Shown: positions 27,578-38,191 of the stretch, in pieces | Layout: every line of letters starts with the position of its first letter | Numbering within the stretch: position 1 is the first letter of the stretch | NCBI RefSeq assembly: GCF_000002425.4 | Contig: NC_037255.1 | Location: forward strand, 7,694,063-7,758,062 | Length of the DNA: 64,000 bases | Direction of reading: 5' to 3' | DNA from: Physcomitrium patens | Taxonomy: Eukaryota; Streptophyta; Bryopsida; Funariales; Funariaceae | The notes under the pieces: model-generated | Database searches by the model: none | What the model was told of the DNA's origin: nothing | What the model saw: the letters and a program-made list of their open reading frames with translations, nothing else | Program-made: the position numbers and the translations under genes

Positions 27578-29622
27578 TCTTATCAATTGTCATTATTTTA
27601 TTCATATTAGAATTTAACTTCAGAATTTGGAAGCTTATTACTAAAAAAATTATTTAATTTACAAAAACGCAGAGTTGAATTCATAACTATGAATTCATTA
27701 TACAAGTCAAGGTTAATATAGCCAAAGAAAACACCGCACAGCTCAAAAAGAACAGAAGTACAACACTAACTAGAAGCAACTAGACCACACAAAATGTTTA
27801 ATAAAATATGGGGCGAGGCGGTAATCAATCGTTGGATCTGTAACCTTCATTATTAAGGTCTCATCACCCAATTTCCTCAGTGCGATCGACCTGCGTTACC
27901 TCGATGGGTGGTAGGTGTGCAAGAGACTGCACGCTCACGGTGGCGGTCGATGTTGACAGAAAGGACTGGTGATGTGAGTTTCGCAATCTTCCGCAAGTGC
28001 ATCTAAACAAGACCCGTCTATTGGATAAGTTGTCGATAGTGCCGTTGTTCCACAGTGTCTTGTAATGCAATTGTTTACGCTGAATCTCAAGGACGGGTGT
28101 GGAGGGGATTCGTTGATGATCTATGAATTGCGAGACATTGAAACTACTTTTACTACTCGATAATTGCACAACTAAACTGCTATGATGAAGTGACTTTGAC
28201 AACCCTCCACACTACTTAGGATCAAGAAAATCTCAGCCCTGCCAATACCACTTATCTATGTTTTTATGGATTTCATTCGCAATGTAGCTTTGGTACCTTT
28301 GGCTGACTACTTCAAGGACCACATGTTGAGCTCGATGTTGCCATCGTTGATATCTTTCTGACTACCTCCAACTTTGAAGACTACCATCATGTTGCTGGTC
28401 TTTGAAAGAAATAGATAAAATAAGCCATGGTCGCCGTGTGCAGTCCAGGAAAAGGCATTTCAGAGTAACTCAAATCACGAATAATGGAAAGCCTGTCTAT
28501 GAGCTTCTTGTTTCTCTGTCTCAGTCAAATTAATGCCGCGTTTTTAATCTGCAAAGAAGGTGATCAACGTCCTAAGGCGCTTCTTGGAGTGGCAACAACA
28601 GCATTAGCATCACCACACGGTGGTATCACCAGAGAATAGATCCTGCTTAATGGTGTCATTGTGCACAGCAACTTGGAAAGAAGGCTGCACGTGATGTGCT
28701 TGAAGTTCACAACCCTATCGTGCCGGCACGTCGTGTGTTGCGATCCCATTGCATCTTTCAGAATCCTCAAGTCCATTCATCCACAAGGCAGGAGGACAAC
28801 TTCGTTGAACTCGGAGCAGTGAGCCCAGAAATGTCTTACGATCAGCTACGGTGCGTTCCGACCACCTCACACGGTGCTGTCGCCTCTTCTGTCATGGCAA
28901 GAACAGCTTAATCTTCCGCAGCACGGGTCAGGGGTTGATGCACAATCAAATCGCAATGCAATTTGGAAAACTTTGCACAAATTGAATATGACCGATGAGC
29001 TTTTAGATACTTCCTTCGCAGCTGCAGGGAACAAGCTCAGGATGGCAACGCAGCCAAGGTTTGGTTATCAGGAATGAAAGAGGAGCAGAGCATGGTATGT
29101 TTGGTGGATGGAGATTGAAAGGTGGAGGATTCAGGCTCCGACTTCGATAGTGCTGTTTTCGGCGCTAGATCCACATGGGTAACCGAGAAAATCACGTTCT
29201 CAAATGGTGTAGCTATGGCACCTCCATAAATTATTACTAATGTAGGTAGCTCTCAAGTGGTTTGCGTTTGCATCGCACAAGGCTTATTCGTCGAAGTTTT
29301 AAGCAGGACAGGAACCACCCATTGCATGTGACAATGATTTGGTGATAATGGAAGAATCTTCTATTTATCCTTTGCTGTCAAACTAGAGTTCCATCACTAA
29401 ATATACTTTCTGTTACACAATATGAAAAAAATTGTTGATAAATCCTTTTATCTGATGTTACATAGACAAGCTTGTTTTCAAACTTAAGAGAACACATAAT
29501 AAGTTGGCATAAAATATTTAATAGAAGCAAAGGAATTACACTTAGTTTGATGTAATTGAATTTAAAAAATGTAATAAAAGATTTTATAGCTATTTGGATT
29601 ATGTGAGACATGTATTCTAAAT
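27578..29622. other. Less AT-rich island between retroelements, function unknown
   Basis: From about 27.7 to 29.4 kb the sequence is clearly richer in G/C than its flanks and keeps open frames on both strands, such as 27864-28202 (minus, 112 codons) and 28874-29077 (plus, 67 codons). None shows a motif I know. A plus-strand stretch near 29075-29240 reads KEEQSMVCLVDGD, then after a stop KVEDSGSDFDSAVF, which looks protein-like but broken. It may be an old gene remnant, a captured fragment or ordinary intergenic DNA spared by decay. Confidence 0.35.
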
Positions 29623-29978
29623 TGTCAAATTTATATCAAGTGCATGAACTAAAAGAACATGCATAAACTTGTGAAATCCATGTCAAATGAAAAGTGAAAA
29701 AATAGAAATAAAGAAGTATGTATATTAAAAAGAAATTGGAATGGCTATTGCCAAAAGAAAACGAAACTAAAGGCTCTTGAATCTACACTAGAAGAAAGAA
29801 AGGAATTAACAAGAGTAAAAAAGACTTCACTCTTGCCTCTATATATACTATCTACCTAGAATCTATGTGGCGACATTCTACAGGACCTCCAAAAACGTAT
29901 TGACTTAATATGATACATATTTTGACTTGCAAGGTAAGTTTTCTATATAGATGCTATATAATTAGCTTATTCCACAAG
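29623..29978 (-). repeat. Left part of an older LTR split by the nested element
   Basis: This segment and 36352-36558 together form a 563-bp LTR of the same family as the 561-bp LTRs of the inner element. It shares blocks such as AAGTATGTATATTAAAAAG, TTGGAATGGCTATTGCC and ACTCTTGCCTCTATATATAC. It breaks at ACAAG, where the inner element sits. The start TGTCA is at 29623. Confidence 0.78.
29974..29978. repeat. Target-site duplication ACAAG, left copy
   Basis: These five bases directly before the left LTR are repeated exactly after the right LTR (36347-36351). The original site is known from related LTRs, which read CCACAAG followed by TTACCAACATG. Confidence 0.85.
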
Positions 29979-30539
29979 TATCAAGGACAAGAACTTGATG
30001 AAAAAGCAATTCAGACAAGTGAGCCTTCACTCAAAGAAAAGTAACAAAATATAAATAAACAAGTATGTATATTAAAAAAGAAACTGGAATGGCTATTGCC
30101 AAAAGACAAGAAAACTAGAGTCCCTTGAAACTAGACTGGAAACAAGAAAGGAGTTGATAAGAGTGAAGAAGGTTTCATTCTTGTCTCTATATATACTATC
30201 TAACTAGGGACTACGTGGTGATGTTCTATAGGACCTCCAATAAGTGTTGACATTGTAAGACACATGCCTTGATTTACAAGGCAAGTTTTTCTACGTGTGG
30301 GCCACATTATTAGCTTTGTCTTCAAGCTAACAACATGTGTGGCACATGGCCAACTTGTTGACCACGTTTCCAATCCAAAAAGTCAATTAAAGACACATAT
30401 AAAGTCAAAGTAGCATCTATTAAGCTTCTAGGAAGCTTCCATATCAAATACTATAGAATTAACTTATTTTTATCTACTTTTACTTACTTCTACCTATTTA
30501 TATATGTAATTATTGGCTTACATGAGTATGTCCGTGACA
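29979..30539 (-). repeat. 3' LTR of the nested gypsy element
   Basis: 561 bp, matching 35786-36346 along its whole length with scattered substitutions. In minus orientation it begins TGTCACGGACATAC. Its outer end reads TATCAAGG where the partner reads TGTCAAAG, which fits a transition in the terminal TG. Confidence 0.9.
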
Positions 30540-30540
30540 T

Positions 30541-30553
30541 TACTCCCCCTTCT
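30541..30553 (-). other. Polypurine tract of the nested gypsy element
   Basis: On the minus strand AGAAGGGGGAGTA lies directly before the 3' LTR. This is the usual second-strand priming site of LTR elements and fixes the LTR edge at 30539. Confidence 0.8.
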
Positions 30554-31130
30554 AGGAACGAGTTCCATGAAGAGTGGTCATCATATGTTGAAGAAATCTA
30601 TAATGGGACGAATTGTATTCGCCACATACTTTGATCTTTGTTCTCTTCGAAGATGATTGATAGGGCCTTTCAACCATCGGTAGTGTCCTATACCAGGGCG
30701 AGAAGACCACCCAGTTATTTGATCATTGTTGAGGCCTTCATAACTTCCCTTGAATAGAACATTTGGAACCCCATCAAGAGTTGTTCCTACCTCTAGTAAA
30801 ATCACCAAACATCGGGAGGCCCTTCCTAAGTCGTGATACCAAAGGTGTTGTATCTCGCCATCTATTCTAGGAAGAACATGTCGTTCTTGAAGATCTTCAT
30901 GTCGATTGCATCATCTTGAAGGTTGTAACAATTGTAATGTCTCGTCCGACAAGTCAGCAAATGAAGGCTCTTGAGTCGAATCCGCTGGTTATTGGTTCTC
31001 CATCTCTCGAGCGTCACAACTACAAAGAAGCTATAAACAAGGATTGAAAGTAGAATGTTATCTTGCCTAGATGTTGTTTCTTTTGTAAAGAAGGTTTTCA
31101 TCTTGATTTTAATGGATGTCATCGATGAAA

Positions 31131-31268
31131 AGCCTCCATCGCCTTTGCTACATTTGTAAGATTCTTTATTGGCTCCCATGTGCGTTCACTAATATCATAT
31201 CCATGCCAATGGACAAGATATTCTAATTTATTTCGACGCTACCTTGAATCTAAGACTTCTTCTACTTC
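31131..31268 (-). pseudogene. Chromodomain at the end of the gypsy integrase
   Basis: The minus strand reads EVEEVLDSR, stop, RRNKLEYLVHWHGYDISE, then RTWEPIKNL, in a single frame. The WHGY and TWEP core is the chromodomain signature of the chromodomain clade of Ty3/gypsy elements, which steers integration to marked chromatin. A lone TAG separates it from the integrase, most simply a C-to-T change of a CAG codon. Confidence 0.82.
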
Positions 31269-34200
31269 AAACTCTTCATTATTGTCCACTTTTATAGGAG
31301 GAGGTGGAACATGTCGTCTTCTTCGTATGTCCACTATCTTGTATGGTTCAAAAAGAGACACGTGGAATACTAGATGGATTTTCATTGACTTCGGTAGATG
31401 TAAATGATATGCGACTGGATTGATTTGTGTAGAAATAGAAAATGGTCCAAGCCTTTGATAGTCCAACTTGTCACAAGGACAAGTGGTCTTGATATTGTGA
31501 CGAAGTAGCCATACCTTATCACCCAAGTGGAATGGTGGTTGTTCTTTTGGATAGACATCTACATTGACCTTTTGTTGTTCTTGAGCCTCTTTTAACTACG
31601 CCTTCATCGTTGCATGTAGCTCTGACAAATGAATCGCCAAATCTTTCACAGCAGAATTATCAACTTTTGAAAAGACAAAAGTATCAAGTCATGGATGATA
31701 ACCATAATTATCAAAGAAATGTGTTTGTTTTGTAGAAGAATGTACTAAGTTATTATAAGCAAACTCTACCAATGGCAAAAGAGTTGTCCAATCATCTTGT
31801 TGGTAGTTAATGGTACATCTTAAATATTGCTCTAAAACTTGATTAACATGCTCCTTTTGTTCATTAGTTTGAGGATGGAATGCTAAAGATAGTTTTATAT
31901 CCACTTTTAGAATCTTGAAAAGAGTCCGCCAAAATCTTGATACAAATTGAGTTCTCCTATCTGATATAATATCCTTGGGTAATCTATGATAGCAATAGAT
32001 ATTGTCAAGAAAGAGCTTAGCTATTTCTTCACCTGTGATAGATTTTATACATAGTACAAATGATCTTCTATCACGAATATAGAGTCATAAGAACCTAAGA
32101 TTGGAAGATCCATGATGAAGTCCAAAGAAATAGAAGACCATGGTTGTTCTAGAATGGATACTGGTTGAAGTAGTCCAAAAGGTCAATGACGAGGAGTTTT
32201 TGATCTTGAGCAAACATCACATGATTGTACAAAATCTTTGACTACCTTTCACATTTGAGGCCACCAAAAATCCCTAGATATCAGCTCCAAACTCTTATTG
32301 TATCCAAAATGTCATGCTGCTGGGAAGTCATGACGAGCTTGAAGAATACATAAACGAGCTTCTCCTTCTGAAACATATAGGTGTCTTTCAAAATAGAGTA
32401 GGCTGTCCTAGAACTCGAATTTAGAAGGATCATGAGATTTAGAAGAATTATTCTTGATATCATGAACAAGAAGATCTGAAGACATACTAAACTAGACTTG
32501 CTTGAGAAAAGTTAAATCAACAGTCAATGTTGATTTTATTGCTCGAAGATGAAATTGCTCTAGCTTCAAGAGAATTATTTTTTGTTGCTTAAAAGCTGCA
32601 TCTCTTTCTTTTGGTACAAGATAAGAATGTCTAGACAAGGCATTGGACAAACCTTGTTGTTTTTCTGGTCGATAAGTGATGATGAACTCGAATCTTGATA
32701 AAGACATGCTCCGACGAGCTTGACGACGATTTAGTACATGTGTTGACATAAAATATTCAAGGTTCTTGTGATCCATATACACGGTGACTGGATTGGAAGC
32801 GCCTTCTAGATAATGATGCCATTCTTGAAAAGAATCCACAATTACAAGAAATTCTTTGTCATGGATCTCATAATTGATTTCTACTGCTCAGAATTTTCTT
32901 GAATGAAAGGCTACTTAATGAAGTTTGTCATCTGTTCCCATTTGTGACAAAACCACACTTAAAGCAAACTCTAATGCATCTATTTCTATAAAGAACGCTT
33001 TGGAAAAATCAACACAATACAAGATTGGTGCAGAAACAAATGTTGTCTTCAAAGATTCAAAAGCAACTTCCGCTTCTTGATTCCATTGGGGTTTGTTTTT
33101 ACAAATCAAACATGTAAGTGGATCTGCATCTCGAGAAAAGTCTTTGATGAAGATCTGATAGTAGTTAGCAAATCCCAAAAAGCATTGGACATCTCTTACC
33201 GTTTTTGGGATCTTCCAATTTATAATAGTTTGAACTTTCTTAGGATCCATCATTAGTCCATCATTTGAAATGATGTAACCTAAAAAATCGACTTGAGTAG
33301 TGTGGAATACACACTTTTCTATCTTGGCATAGAGTCCCCCATCTCTTAATTTTAGTAACACACAACAAACATGAAGTTCATGTTTTTCTGGATTCTTAAA
33401 ATAGATCAATATGTCGTCTAGATAACAGACCACAAAATCGTCCAAAAACTCTCAAAAAATATCATTCATTAGATGTTGAAAAGCTACTGGTATATTTGTA
33501 AGTCCAAGAGGCGTGATGTTGTATTCAAAATGTCCATACCTAGTTCAAAACACAATCTTCCATGCATCTCCTTCTTTGATGCATACTAGATTGTATGCTC
33601 CCTTGAGATCTATTTTTGTGTAGATCTTAGCTTGATTCAGCTGATCAAGAAGTCCAGATATTAAAGGTAGTGGATACATGTTCTTGATGGTAATCTTGTT
33701 GAATCCTCAATAATCAACACACATCCACAATGATCCATCTTTTTTCTTCACAAATAGAATTGGAGCTCCTGCTGGAGATTTAGAATGGCATATGAAATTC
33801 TTGGATAGATTTTCTTCAATATATTCGTTAAGTTCAGTCAATTCATTTTGTGATAAATTATAGATTGGTCCAAATGGCAATTGTGCTCATTCTTGAAGGT
33901 CAATTGAGCAATCATAGGGATGATGTTCCGGGAGTATATCCGCATTTTTTTTTCCAAATACATCTTAAAATTCTTGATATTGGCTTGGAATGCCACGTGA
34001 AGTCTTTGCACTGTTAGAAACGTGTGTGGCATAAATAATATATGGTGATTTTTTCATATCAGCAAGCAAGAAAGCTTTTGCACCTATAAATACGGGTTTA
34101 ATTGAATTGGACTTATGACTCTCTACTTGATTAACTACACTGGTAGTTATATTTTTAGAAAAATTAAGAATTCTAGAAATCCAATCTATTTGAGGGTTGT

Positions 34201-34567
34201 ATTTTTCTAACCATGATAAACCTAAAATGACTGGATTAGAGGGAGATCTAATGATATTAAATACTACAAAGCTATTATGACCATTGATTATTACTTCTAT
34301 ATGAAGGATTTCATAAGTAATATCTCGAAAAGACAATGGACGACCATCTATGACTTCTATATGAACAGGTTTAGTTTTCTTTACTAAAGATATACTATGT
34401 CTTTTAGTAAATTCTTCATCTAAAAAACATGCTGAGGCTCCTGAATCTAACAAGGCAGAGGCTTTGTAATATTTAGGTCCTAAAATAATATTTAATGTAA
34501 AACAAGGAGAGGGCTCTGATGAGAGAATATGACCTTTACTTGATTTGGTGCAAGGTTCCAGCCGCAC
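31239..34567 (-). pseudogene. Pol region of the nested gypsy element, broken
   Basis: Visible domains on the minus strand are the aspartic protease with LLDSGASACFLDEEF (about 34411-34455), reverse transcriptase from APILFVKK (about 33770) through VVCYLDDILIYF (about 33410-33440), and RNase H (VYMDHKNLEYF, RRQARRSMSLSRFEF) at 32492-32839. Next come an integrase part with DFIMDLPILGSYDSIFV (about 32100) and HPQTNEQKEHVNQVLEQYL (31689-31904), then the integrase tail MGDKVWLLRHNIKTTCPCDK (31239-31526). Stops and frame changes separate the blocks, and the integrase core has a small deletion after SIFVIED. No functional polyprotein is expected. Confidence 0.88.
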
Positions 34568-34599
34568 GGTCCCTATTGTAGCTGGACAAACTCATTTTC

Positions 34600-35580
34600 T
34601 GACATATTGTCTTCTTTAACAACCATACTCCTCATTTTGTGGTTGCATTATTTCTTTGGACAATATTGAGTAGTGTGTTTTGAATCTCCACAATATAAAC
34701 ATAATCCTTCTTGACGACGATGAGTCTTTTCTTGCTCACTAAGAGATTTAAAATGTACTGCATCAATTTACATATCCTCTACTTTTGAATGTATGTGTTG
34801 AAGAAGTGTTGGTGTTGCCATTGAATTATAGTAACGTTGAGGTCTACTTGAACGATTCTCAGATCAAAATTCAAAAAGGCGATTGTCACACTTCATAGCA
34901 AAGTTAATTGCTTGACTCACTGTTTGAGGATCAAGTAAGTTGAGCATTAATTTTTTTACCTCATATTGTAATCTGTAGAGAAATTGGCTAATAAGTGCAG
35001 CATCATCCCACTTAATATTAGTTGCAAGTTGTCAAAATTATGAAGTATACAATATTACTGATCGATTGTCTTGTCATAAAATACGGATCTTATTAGTTGC
35101 AACACGAATTTCATCATGTTCTCCATACATGGATCAAAACTCTGCCAGAAAAGCTTCTAGATTATCCAATATTGGATCTCGTCATTCAAGAAAAGCTGAA
35201 AATTACGATAATCCTGAACTTGAAAGAATCGTACCAATAAATCTAACTTGCAATCCTAGAATTGGATAGCTTTGGGATTGATGTTCAATCATAAGTTACA
35301 CTTGATTGATAAATCCTCAAAACTTAGATCTGGTGCCATCAAACTTCTCGAGTAGGACAATTCTTGGTTCTCTTATATTGGAAGGGCATTCCACCATAGG
35401 AAAAAGGATATGATTTGGTAGAGATGTTGAAGCAGCTCCAACCATTTCTAAGGCTTCACCTCCTGCCAATCTTGTTGCTCCTTGTGGTAGTAAATTGAGT
35501 TAATGCTTGCGATGCATCAACTCCTTCAATTGCTCTTGCCTTTGTGCCATTGCACTCTTCATTTCAACAAGTTTTGCCAT
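34600..35580 (-). pseudogene. Gag region of the nested gypsy element
   Basis: It starts MAKLVEMKSAMAQRQEQLKE at 35580 and ends with a CCHC zinc knuckle, CLYCGDSKHTTQYC, at 34660-34701. The frame is interrupted shortly after the start (stop after LMHRKH) and again further on. It encodes the nucleocapsid-like part of the element and is not intact. Confidence 0.75.
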
Positions 35581-35753
35581 GATAAAACTTAGAAAAGAGA
35601 AGATGTCTAATATCGCTCAAGATAAATAGAAGAGAGGAAGAAAGAAAATACTAAGGACAATATCAGTTTAGAAGAGGGTAATCCGCAACTTCTAATATGC
35701 TTATATCTTATCAAGAAAAAGGGGTAATCCACTCTTAATCAAGATTAGATAAA

Positions 35754-35763
35754 GCTCTGATAT
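35754..35763 (-). other. Primer-binding-site-like motif of the nested gypsy element
   Basis: On the minus strand ATATCAGAGC resembles TGGTATCAGAGC, the usual complement of the initiator tRNA-Met 3' end used by plant LTR elements. It lies about 22 bp inside the LTR edge set at 35786. The gap is unusual. If the 5' LTR really ended at TGTTGATG (35766), the motif would be adjacent, but then the left LTR would lack its outermost bases. Confidence 0.5.
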
Positions 35764-35785
35764 TGTTGATGTACTTTTATCAATC

Positions 35786-36346
35786 TGTCAAAGACAAGAA
35801 CTTGATGATAAATTAATTCAGACAAGTGAGCCTTCACTCAAAGAAAAGTAACAAAATATAAATAAACAAGTATGTATATTGAAAGAGAAATTGGAATGGC
35901 TATTGCCAAAAAACAAGAAAACTAGAGATCCTTGAAACTAGACTGGAAGCAAGAAAAGAGTTGACAAGAGAGAAGAAGGCTTCACTCTTGTCTCTATATA
36001 TACTATCTAACTAGGGGCTACGTGGCCACGTTCTATATGACCTCTAATAAGTGTTGACTTTATAAGACACATATCTTGACTTACAAGGTAAGTTTTTCTA
36101 CGTGTGGGCCACATTGTTAGCTAGGTCTTCAAGCTAACAACATGTATGGCACACGGCCAACTTGTTGACCACGTTTCGAATCCAAAAAGTCAAATAAAGA
36201 CACCTATAAAGTCAAAGCAGTATCAATAAAGCTTCTAGGAAGCTTTCATATCAAATACTATAGAATTAACTTACTTTTATCTACTATTATTTACTTCTAT
36301 CTATTTATATATGTAATTACTGGCTTACATGAGTATATCCGTGACA
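35786..36346 (-). repeat. 5' LTR of the nested gypsy element
   Basis: 561 bp, partner of 29979-30539. It starts TGTCAAAGAC and ends CCGTGACA on the plus strand. It is followed at once by the ACAAG target duplication. Confidence 0.9.
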
Positions 36347-36351
36347 ACAAG
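36347..36351. repeat. Target-site duplication ACAAG, right copy
   Basis: Exact repeat of 29974-29978, directly after the right LTR. The older LTR resumes with CTACCAATACATATGG. Confidence 0.85.
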
Positions 36352-36558
36352 CTACCAATACATATGGCTCATAGTTAGCTTGTTGATCAAGTTTCTAATC
36401 TATCAATCAATTACAAATACATATAAAGTCAAAACAAAGTCTAAAATACTTTTAATAAGCTTCTCTAGAATGCATTATTAAATTAATCTACTTTTACCTA
36501 CTTCTACCTATTCATATTATATAGATAACAATTATAGTAAATATATATATCTGTGACA
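36352..36558 (-). repeat. Right part of the older split LTR
   Basis: It continues the LTR broken at 29978 and ends CTGTGACA. With 29623-29978 it makes 563 bp. No matching target duplication flanks the joined LTR (TAAAT on the left, ATTTG on the right), so it may be one end of a deleted element rather than a clean solo LTR. Confidence 0.72.
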
Positions 36559-38129
36559 ATTTGTTGGCCAACTTTTCAACCTACTAATCACATACAAAGA
36601 CTTGTAAAATCAAATTCACATGTACAAAGCTTACAAAGAATATTTTCATAAGATAATATCAAATTTATTTACTTCTATTTATTTCTATCTAATTTTTTTA
36701 TCCTAATAATTGATATATTTAAGATATTATCTCTATTTTTATAAACAAGTTCCAAAAGGAGTAGTGATCACATGTTGAAGAAGTTGTAGATGCAAAAAAT
36801 TATATTTGTCAAATACACTAATCTTTAATTTTTCTAAAAATATTGATAGGTCTTCTCAACCATTGATAATTTGATCATATTTTGATATCTTTGTAACTTC
36901 ATCTTAATAAAATATTTGAAATACCATTAAAATTGATTCCTATCACCAAACATCAAAAGTCAATTCTAAAGTTGTGAGAAAAAATATATTATATTATACC
37001 ATCTATTTTTACATAAATATATTGTTTTTGAAGGTCTTCATTTTTATTACGTCGTCTTAAAGGTAGTAACAATTTCAATATTTCATCTAATAAAATAAAA
37101 AAAGATAATTCTTCAATTGAATCTATTAGTTGTTAATTTTTCATTTTTTTATTGCCACAAATACATAAAAATTATAAATAATAATAAAAATTAAAAAAAT
37201 ACTTCATTGAACTTATTTTTCCTTTAAAAAATGAATTTTTTACTCTTCATCTTAGTTTTAATAGAAGTTGTTGATAAATAAATGAATAAATAAAAATAAA
37301 CCTTATTTATCATATTAGAAATATTTATAAATGACTCTTATGTACATTCACTAATATCATATTTGTGCATATATACAATATATTATAATATATTTTTGTG
37401 TGCCTTAAGTCTAAGACTTCTTTTATTTTAAATTTCTAATAGTTTTCAACTTCTATAAGAGAATGTAGCATTCGTCTACTTTTTTATAAATCTATTTTCT
37501 TGTACCGCTCAAGAAAAGTCATATGAAATTTAAGATGGATCTTAATAGACTGCATTACATATAATCAATATAAAATTAAATTAATTTATTCATAAATAGA
37601 AAAAAATTAAGTTTATAATATTTCAACTTATCACTAGGATAAATAGTCTTGATGCCATAACAAAATAATCATATATTATTGTCAATTTGGAAATAAAGTT
37701 TTTCCTTCCAATAGAAATTTACATTAATATTTTGTCATTCTTAAGCTTCATTTAATCAGGCCTTAATTTTTGCATGTAACTTTAATAAATAATTTTTTCA
37801 ATCTTTTATAACAATATTATTGACTTTTAAAAAGTTAAAAGTATCAAGATGAAGATGATAATTATAATAAGCATAAAAAATTGATTATGAAATAAAATAA
37901 TATAATGTATTTTTATAAACAAATTTTGTCAATAAAAAAAATTGTCCAATCATCTTAATATTATTTGATTATATATTTTGAATATTATTCTAATATTTAA
38001 TTAACTTGTTTAGTTTGTCCATCAATTTAAAGCTAATACTTTTAAAAACAATTCTCCAATACTTAGATTTGAATTAAGTTCTTTAATTTGTTATAATATT
38101 TTGTGGCAATCCATAATAGCAATAGATGC

Positions 38130-38133
<4 letters not shown>

Positions 38134-38169
<36 letters not shown>

Positions 38170-38191
38170 TTATTTATTTATTTATTTATTT
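38134..38191. repeat. (TA)n followed by (TTTA)n microsatellite
   Basis: About 16 TA units run directly into about seven TTTA units inside the decayed gypsy copy. Confidence 0.9.

Larger units (their letters stand above)
29979..36346 (-). mobile_element. Ty3/gypsy LTR retrotransposon with chromodomain, nested and complete in outline
   Basis: This is a 6368-bp element on the minus strand with two 561-bp LTRs (29979-30539 and 35786-36346), terminal TGTCA/TGACA, a polypurine tract (30541-30553), a primer-site-like motif, and a perfect ACAAG target duplication. Internal order from right: gag, CCHC knuckle, aspartic protease, reverse transcriptase, RNase H, integrase, chromodomain. Several stops, frame breaks and a small integrase gap make it non-coding now. 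It is much less AT-shifted than the neighbouring gypsy copies, hence younger. It sits inside an older LTR of its own family. Confidence 0.93.

Noticed and set aside
38134-38191. Regular repeats resembling a CRISPR array
   Set aside because: It is a simple TA/TTTA microsatellite with no spacers, in a plant nuclear context.
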